From assembly GCA_030427125.1 (NCBI GenBank), contig JAUHXF010000007.1, positions 1-49,684 of the forward strand: a stretch of DNA of 49,684 bases, read 5' to 3'. Of the stretch, positions 43,846 to 49,684 are shown in pieces. Position 1 is the first letter of the stretch, and each line of letters starts with the position of its first letter. The translations under genes and the position numbers were made by a program. The notes beneath the pieces were generated by a model that had not been told where the DNA came from, did no database searches, and worked only from the letters and a program-made list of their open reading frames with translations. This stretch comes from a bacterium. GTDB lineage: Bacteria > Patescibacteriota > Saccharimonadia > Saccharimonadales > SZUA-47.

Positions 43846-45756
43846 ATGTACTACTTTGAGGTCGCAGTCGGTGTTGATAAGCACTGGAACAGTGCAGTCT
43901 TTACCTACGCGAGTGACGACAAGCTAGAAAAACACACTTTCGTTCGAGTGCCTTTTGGAGAGAAGAAAAAGCTCGGCTTAGTGCTGTATGCAGTTAAAAA
44001 ACCGTCGTTTGTCGTAAAGCCAATTATCGGAAAGTATGATGCCGCAATGGATGATGCCACATATAAATTCATGCAGTGGTTCAAAGCATTCTACGGAGCA
44101 AGTGACGGTCAAACATACGCACAGTTCTTACCAAGTTATGTCGGCAGGCAGCATATGAATAAATTTAACCAGCCAAATACAAGCGATCTTCCGCCACTAA
44201 CGGGCCCTCAAAAACACGCCGTTCAAGAAATAGGCGCAGCGCAAAAGACATCGGTACTGCGCGGCGTTACTGGTTCAGGAAAAACCCGAATCTACCTTGA
44301 GCTCATACGAAAAAATATAGCCGCTGGCAAAAATTCGTTAGTCCTCTACCCTGAAATAGCATTAACAAATCAGTTGGTTAGCGAGCTAGAAAAGCTTGGT
44401 CACGTCGTCCGATTTCACTCGCAACTCACAAACAAGGAGAGGTCTGAACTGTGGCAGCAGATAGCCTTATCAGACGAGTCGCTCATCATTACCGGACCGC
44501 GTTCATCACTATTTTTACCTCATAAAAATCTTGGCCTCATAATTATTGATGAAGCGCACGAAAGTAGCTTTAAACAAGAGAATGATATTCGGTACAACAC
44601 TTTGCTCGCTGCAGGTGGCCTAGCCAATGCACACGGCGCAAAACTCCTGCTCGGGAGTGCGACACCGCCAATAACTGAGACTGAGCTCATTCTGCGCAGC
44701 GGCGGCACGCTTGTTGAGCTTAATGAAAAAGCAATTACCTCGAACTACTCTCGAGAAGTTCATATTATCGACTTGAAAGACAAACAGAGCTTCAAGAAGC
44801 ATAATCTACTATCAGATGTACTGCTGCACTCTATAGAACATTCGCTCGAGAAGAATAAGCAGTCGCTCCTCTTTATTAATAGGCGCGGAACTGCAAAGCT
44901 TTTGTTTTGCGACAAGTGTGACTGGCAGGCAGAATGCGAAAAATGTGAACTCCCGATGACATATCATCACGATAAACATAAAATGATTTGCCACACATGT
45001 GGGCTGACAAAAACTGTACAGAAAACCTGTCCAGAGTGCGATAGTGCACTGTCTCTAAAGAGCCTAGGAAGCAAGGCGCTCGTAGAAGAAGTGTCTTCGC
45101 TGTTCCCAGAAGCAACTATAGGACGATTCGATAGCGATACAGTTGCAAACGATAGCTTTATTGAGCAATACGAAGACATAAAAGCCGGAAAAATAAACAT
45201 ACTTATCGGTACACAACAATTAGCAAAAGGCTTGGATTTACCAAATCTACGAACTGTAGGCGTTCTTCAAGCCGACTTGTCTATGCACTTTCCAGACTAT
45301 TCAAGCAGTGAGCGCACCTTTCAGCTCATCTCTCAAGTCGCCGGTAGAGTCGATCGTGGTCACGGGGATTCTGAGATAATCGTTCAGACTTTCCAACCGT
45401 CGAGCGATATTCTAGCAAAAGCACTTAAAGAGGATTGGGGTGCATTTCGCAGCAGTGAGATCAAAGAGCGAAAATCACATGGCTTTCCTCCAGACAAGTT
45501 CACTGCTAAAGTTATCGCTCGCGATAAGTCTATGACTAAAGCGATGAATACTCTTACGAAAGCGAAAAGCTCTATCCAGAAACAAGACAGTGCTGTAATC
45601 ATTGACGGTCCACTGCCCTCTTTCTACGCCAAGAAGAACGGCTATTACTATATGCAATTACAACTCCGGTCCTCTACACGATCTGCACTCTTGCGCGCAA
45701 CTGAATCATTACCGGCAACGTTAATTAAAGATTTTGACCCTCTCACCCTTCTGTAG
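43846..45756 (+). CDS. priA: Primosomal protein N' (PriA helicase)
   Basis: 636 aa; RGVTGSGKTRIYLELI, IIIDEAHESSFKQE, zinc site FCDKCDWQAECEKCELPMTYH...CHTCG...CPECDS, GTQQLAKGLDLPNL. Confidence 0.93.
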   Translation: MYYFEVAVGVDKHWNSAVFTYASDDKLEKHTFVRVPFGEKKKLGLVLYAVKKPSFVVKPIIGKYDAAMDDATYKFMQWFKAFYGASDGQTYAQFLPSYVGRQHMNKFNQPNTSDLPPLTGPQKHAVQEIGAAQKTSVLRGVTGSGKTRIYLELIRKNIAAGKNSLVLYPEIALTNQLVSELEKLGHVVRFHSQLTNKERSELWQQIALSDESLIITGPRSSLFLPHKNLGLIIIDEAHESSFKQENDIRYNTLLAAGGLANAHGAKLLLGSATPPITETELILRSGGTLVELNEKAITSNYSREVHIIDLKDKQSFKKHNLLSDVLLHSIEHSLEKNKQSLLFINRRGTAKLLFCDKCDWQAECEKCELPMTYHHDKHKMICHTCGLTKTVQKTCPECDSALSLKSLGSKALVEEVSSLFPEATIGRFDSDTVANDSFIEQYEDIKAGKINILIGTQQLAKGLDLPNLRTVGVLQADLSMHFPDYSSSERTFQLISQVAGRVDRGHGDSEIIVQTFQPSSDILAKALKEDWGAFRSSEIKERKSHGFPPDKFTAKVIARDKSMTKAMNTLTKAKSSIQKQDSAVIIDGPLPSFYAKKNGYYYMQLQLRSSTRSALLRATESLPATLIKDFDPLTLL

Positions 45757-45800
45757 AATTTTAGCTGTTTTTAAGTAGTTACGATACAATACTGGCTATC

Positions 45801-46379
45801 ATGAGTGACAAACTAATAACACTACCCCACGAGAATCTACGTCAACGCTCAAAACGCGTGCCATTCGTCGACGATAAAATTAAGCAATTAATTGCTGAGA
45901 TGGAGAAAGCAACGCTTGACTGGGAAGCTACACGAGACCATGAAGTTGGTGTTGCGCTCGCCGCAGTACAAATAAATGTACTCAAACGAGTCGTTGTAAT
46001 ACGTAATAATTTTGACAACAAAAATGATAAAACGTTTCAGGTTTTTATTAATCCTGAAATTGCAAAATACGATGGTGACGTTGTTGAAGAGTTCGAAGGA
46101 TGCCTCAGTGTCAAGGACGTCTACGGTAAAGTTCCACGATACACTAAAGTAAAAATAAAGGCGAAAGATATCAACGGAAATGATGTAAGACTTACAGCGG
46201 AGGGATTCTTAGCCCGGGTCTTCCAGCATGAGATTGACCACACCAACGGCATGCTTTTTGTCGATAGAATCAAAGCCAATCCAGACGCGTTTCACAAGCT
46301 TGGCAACACTAACGGAAAGATCGTGAAGCTCGATGAAGACGAACGAAAAGCAATCTTCGAACAACTTTTCGAAGACTAA
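45801..46379 (+). CDS. def: Peptide deformylase
   Basis: 192 aa; EEFEGCLSVKDVYGKVPRY (motif II) and FQHEIDHTNGMLFVDRI (motif III). Confidence 0.9.
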   Translation: MSDKLITLPHENLRQRSKRVPFVDDKIKQLIAEMEKATLDWEATRDHEVGVALAAVQINVLKRVVVIRNNFDNKNDKTFQVFINPEIAKYDGDVVEEFEGCLSVKDVYGKVPRYTKVKIKAKDINGNDVRLTAEGFLARVFQHEIDHTNGMLFVDRIKANPDAFHKLGNTNGKIVKLDEDERKAIFEQLFED

Positions 46380-47247
46380 AATTATATTCATTGGTAGCGG
46401 TCCAGTCGCAGCGAAGAGTTTGAAGCTACTCTCCAACACGTTCGACATAGAAGCAGTAATTACCAAACCAACAACGCAATCAGAAATGGCCTCATCTGGA
46501 GGAGAATCTCCTGTATACACCGTTAGTTCACGATTAGAGCTAGACAAATTGATCGAACAAAATCGGTTTTCAAGCAGTGTTGCAGTGCTCATTGATTTCG
46601 GTATTATCGTTAGTCAAAAAGTAATTGATTACTTCACACACGGCATTATTAATAGCCACTTTTCGTTGCTGCCAAAATTGCGCGGTGCAGATCCAATATC
46701 TTTTTCAATCTTAGAAGGCCTAAAAGAAACGGGCGTTAGTTTAATGCTTCTCGTTGAAGCGATGGATGAAGGACCACTACTTGAGCAGAGAACCCTCTCT
46801 GTTGAACCCCACGACACAACGCCATCGCTTACCGATAAGCTTATTGAGCTCAGTTACACCATGCTTCATGACACGCTAGATAACTATATATCAGGAGACA
46901 TTTCGCCTGTAGCACAATCAGGAAAAGCAACATATACTCGAAAGCTCTCTAAGTCTGACGGTATACTTGATTGGTCCAAGCCTGCGGCGCAGCTAGAGCG
47001 GGAAATACGTGCATTTGCAGACTGGCCAAAAAGCAGAGCGACATTTAATGATATTGATTGCGTTATATTGAGATCTTCTGTACTAAGAAAGCAAGGAAAT
47101 CCAGGAGCATTATTTATCCATGATAAAGAACTTGCCGCGTACTGCAAAGAAGACTCCTTGCTGCTACACGAGCTTAAGCCAGCAGGCAAAAAAGCGATGC
47201 CCTCGCAAGCTTTTCTTGCTGGATACAAATCAAGAATTGGTTTATAG
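46333..47247 (+). CDS. fmt: Methionyl-tRNA formyltransferase
   Basis: 304 aa; KIIFIGSGPVAAKSLKLL, INSHFSLLPKLRGADPISFSILEG...TGVSLMLLVEAMDEGPLL. Starts inside def. Confidence 0.88.
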   Translation: MKTNEKQSSNNFSKTKIIFIGSGPVAAKSLKLLSNTFDIEAVITKPTTQSEMASSGGESPVYTVSSRLELDKLIEQNRFSSSVAVLIDFGIIVSQKVIDYFTHGIINSHFSLLPKLRGADPISFSILEGLKETGVSLMLLVEAMDEGPLLEQRTLSVEPHDTTPSLTDKLIELSYTMLHDTLDNYISGDISPVAQSGKATYTRKLSKSDGILDWSKPAAQLEREIRAFADWPKSRATFNDIDCVILRSSVLRKQGNPGALFIHDKELAAYCKEDSLLLHELKPAGKKAMPSQAFLAGYKSRIGL

Positions 47248-47249
47248 GC

Positions 47250-47939
47250 CTATTGTCGGGGTGGTTGGTACGGCTGAACAGGCGGCTGCTGTGGCTGTGG
47301 TGCTGGATTAGGATTTAGCGCTGGGTTAGAAACCTGTTGCTGCGGCTGGTTTTGCATTGGCGGCTGCTGTGGCTGTGGTGACATTGCAGGCTGCTGAAAT
47401 TGTGGTTGCTGTGGCTGAGGCTGCACTGGAGCAGGCGCTGCCACAGGTTGCTGTGGTGATGCGGTTACCGGGGGTTGTAGGGAGGGCTGTGACTGCTGTA
47501 TTGGTGCTTGTTGAAATTGTTGAGGACTCTGACTCTGTGGCGCCGGAGACGGCTGTGGGGCAGCAGGCTGCTGTGGCTGAGGCTGCACTGGAGCAGGCGG
47601 CTGCTGCATGTTCGGTGCTTGCTGAGCGGCCATGGCAGACTGCACAATTTGTGGTGCCACCTGTTTGATTTCGCCCTTCAGCTTATCTAATTCTTCTGCA
47701 ACCACTTGCTTATAATTCGGGAAGTTTGACTCAAGCCACTTAAGCGCCCCACCTTCGTCATTTTGCTTTATAAAACTCTCGAACTCATCAAGCTGTTCAT
47801 TGCTCATTCGCTCTGCAAGGCGCATGCCGACTCGCATCTCGAGTGTTTCATAGATGTGAGCAAGCATTTTGTTCTTGTCAGCGGGCGGTAGAGATCCAAG
47901 GCCTAGTTCGATTAAAAAGTTGTCGTCAAGTTTAAACAT
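47250..47939 (-). CDS. CPR-type protein with short helical N-domain and Pro/Gln-rich tail (possibly DUF5663)
   Basis: 229 aa; MFKLDDNFLIELGLGSLPPADKNKMLAHIYETLEMRVGMRLAERMS..., followed by a low-complexity PQ-rich C-terminus. Confidence 0.75.
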   Translation of the reverse strand: MFKLDDNFLIELGLGSLPPADKNKMLAHIYETLEMRVGMRLAERMSNEQLDEFESFIKQNDEGGALKWLESNFPNYKQVVAEELDKLKGEIKQVAPQIVQSAMAAQQAPNMQQPPAPVQPQPQQPAAPQPSPAPQSQSPQQFQQAPIQQSQPSLQPPVTASPQQPVAAPAPVQPQPQQPQFQQPAMSPQPQQPPMQNQPQQQVSNPALNPNPAPQPQQPPVQPYQPPRQ

Positions 47940-47951
47940 ATTGTAATTCTA

Positions 47952-49684
47952 CTATTTCAGTGAGCGTTCCTTCAATTCTTTTGTAAAGAATTCGAGATTA
48001 TCGCCTTCCTGGAGGTTTAGCTTTGCTTCTGTCTCGAGCGTAACACCACACTCTTCACCCTTCTCTACGGTCTTTACTTCCTGAGGACCACGTTGCAAAC
48101 GGCTCGCATCCACTTCCATAATTGTTTCTTTGTCGCGAACAACACGAACTTTTGCGGGTACCATTATTGAGCCGACTGTCACTTCACCACCAGCAATAAC
48201 TTCTTTTTGCGTTGTCTTGAACACTTTCTTCACTTTGAGACGTCCAAGATCGGTCTCGATAACTTCAGGTGCGAGTAACTCAGATAGTTCTGCTTTCGCA
48301 TCATCTAATAGTTCATAGATAACATCGTATAGACGAACTTTAAGATTATCGCGAGCTGCTACTTGTCGCAGGCCAGTCGGTAGTGTTGCGTGGAAACCAT
48401 ACAGAATTGCTCCTGTTGAAGCTGCTAAGTGCATATCATTGTCAGTGAAAGCACCAACTCCTGATGAGATAACTTTAATTGCTACCTCCTCGGTATTAAG
48501 CGTCTTTAATGAGTCAATTACTGAAGTAACTGAACCCTGTACATCTGCACGAACAATAACATTCAGCTCTTGCAGCTCATTCCGGCGTGAAATGGCTCGA
48601 AGCAAGTCACTGTCTGATGCACCGGATAGACTACCACGGGCATCTTGAGATGCAGCAGCATCTTGGCTCTTTGCACGTGCTTCTTTCTCGTTCTTCACGA
48701 CTTCGAATGGCGTACCAAACTCAGGCAATGACTTAAAGCCACTCACATTAACAGGCGTTGATGGTCCTGCTTCGTCTATTGCTCCGCCAGTGGTGCTCTC
48801 AAGTGTTCGAACTTTACCGTAGACACCTCCGGCAACAAGAAAGTCACCCTTCGTAAGAGTCCCTTGTTCAACAAGCACTGATGCCATCGGACCCTTACCC
48901 TGCTCCATGTGTGACTCAATTACAAGTCCTTTCGCCAGACCCGTGTGCGTTGACTTCAAATCTTCAACATCTGTAGTGAGCAGAATCATATCGATGAGCT
49001 CATTAACGCCCTTACCGGTCTGCGCCGAAATAGGCATAACGATTGTATCTCCACCATAATCTTCTGGAATCAGCTCTTGCTCGGCAAGTTGCCCCTTCAG
49101 ACGATCGAGGTTAGCACCTTCTTTATCCATCTTGTTTGCGGCCACAATCATCTTAACCCCTGCTTTGCGAGCAAAACGGATAGCTTCAAGTGTCTGCGGC
49201 TTGATGCCATCGTCAGCAGCAATAACCACGACGACGAGATCTGTAAGATACGCACCATGTTCACGTAGCGCTGCAAAAGCCTCATGCCCTGGTGTATCTA
49301 GGAAAGTAATCTTCCGCCCGTCGTGATCTATCTGATAGGCCGAAATGTGCTGTGTAATACCGCCACTCTCGCCGTCTGCGACCTTCGCACCACGAATTCG
49401 ATCAAGCAATGATGTCTTCCCGTGATCAACATGGCCCATAACAGCAATCACCGGTGGACGACTAGTTGCATCAGGATCATCGGAAGTTTTCTGACGAGTC
49501 GGCATTGCAGCCTCTTCTTCGTTGAGCTTTAGCTCGGCTTCAATGCCAAGCTCTTCGACAATGATCTGTGCTGTATCAATATCGAGCCGCTCGTTAACAG
49601 TGAGCATCATACCGTTCTTAAATAGCTCACCAATCAGCTTGGTAACTGGTATTTCAAGTTTGTCGGCGAGGTCACCAACTGTAA
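47952..49684 (-). CDS. infB: Translation initiation factor IF-2, N-terminus truncated by the window edge
   Basis: PPVIAVMGHVDHGKTSLLDRIRGAKVADGESGGITQHISAYQI, FLDTPGHEAFAALREHGA, AANKMDK. The frame continues upstream of the ORF-track start: TVGDLADKLEIPVTKLIGELFKNGMMLTVNE up to the window edge. Confidence 0.95.
   Translation of the reverse strand, partial: TVGDLADKLEIPVTKLIGELFKNGMMLTVNERLDIDTAQIIVEELGIEAELKLNEEEAAMPTRQKTSDDPDATSRPPVIAVMGHVDHGKTSLLDRIRGAKVADGESGGITQHISAYQIDHDGRKITFLDTPGHEAFAALREHGAYLTDLVVVVIAADDGIKPQTLEAIRFARKAGVKMIVAANKMDKEGANLDRLKGQLAEQELIPEDYGGDTIVMPISAQTGKGVNELIDMILLTTDVEDLKSTHTGLAKGLVIESHMEQGKGPMASVLVEQGTLTKGDFLVAGGVYGKVRTLESTTGGAIDEAGPSTPVNVSGFKSLPEFGTPFEVVKNEKEARAKSQDAAASQDARGSLSGASDSDLLRAISRRNELQELNVIVRADVQGSVTSVIDSLKTLNTEEVAIKVISSGVGAFTDNDMHLAASTGAILYGFHATLPTGLRQVAARDNLKVRLYDVIYELLDDAKAELSELLAPEVIETDLGRLKVKKVFKTTQKEVIAGGEVTVGSIMVPAKVRVVRDKETIMEVDASRLQRGPQEVKTVEKGEECGVTLETEAKLNLQEGDNLEFFTKELKERSLK

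Noticed and set aside
47357-47668. + strand ORF rich in Val/Ala opposite the PQ-rich protein
   Set aside because: Antisense of a Pro/Gln-rich low-complexity tail; no independent coding evidence.

Overview
The window looks like a Saccharibacteria/CPR-type bacterial genome; this is inferred from gene content and was not tested. The left part (about 1-31 kb, all minus strand) is a locus of very large secreted or membrane-anchored surface proteins: ORFs of 3314, 2602 and 3252 aa, two small membrane proteins, and the 5' end of a further paralog cut by the window edge. They resemble tail fibres: beta-repeat modules, a Peptidase_S74-like chaperone domain, Kelch-like repeats, a Gly-rich domain and a parallel beta-helix. 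The right part (31-49.7 kb) is housekeeping: rplU, ileS (with a T-box-like leader), nrdJ (with a structured leader), nrdR (with two NrdR boxes), ftsZ, ftsA, map, adk, yqeY, rpsU, priA, def, fmt and infB (partial). The most unusual signals are: (1) an array of hairpins in the 5' end of the 3252-aa gene, four of which share an invariant octaloop GGGCGCAT (ATGCGCCC in mRNA sense) on different, compensatory stems, phased in multiples of 3 nt; (2) a RAYT-like Y1 transposase next to an inverted palindrome doublet (REPIN-like), with a second copy of the doublet about 33.5 kb away; (3) a strongly folded, possibly switching leader upstream of the B12-dependent RNR gene. No computation or database search was run; all family calls come from motif recognition by eye.
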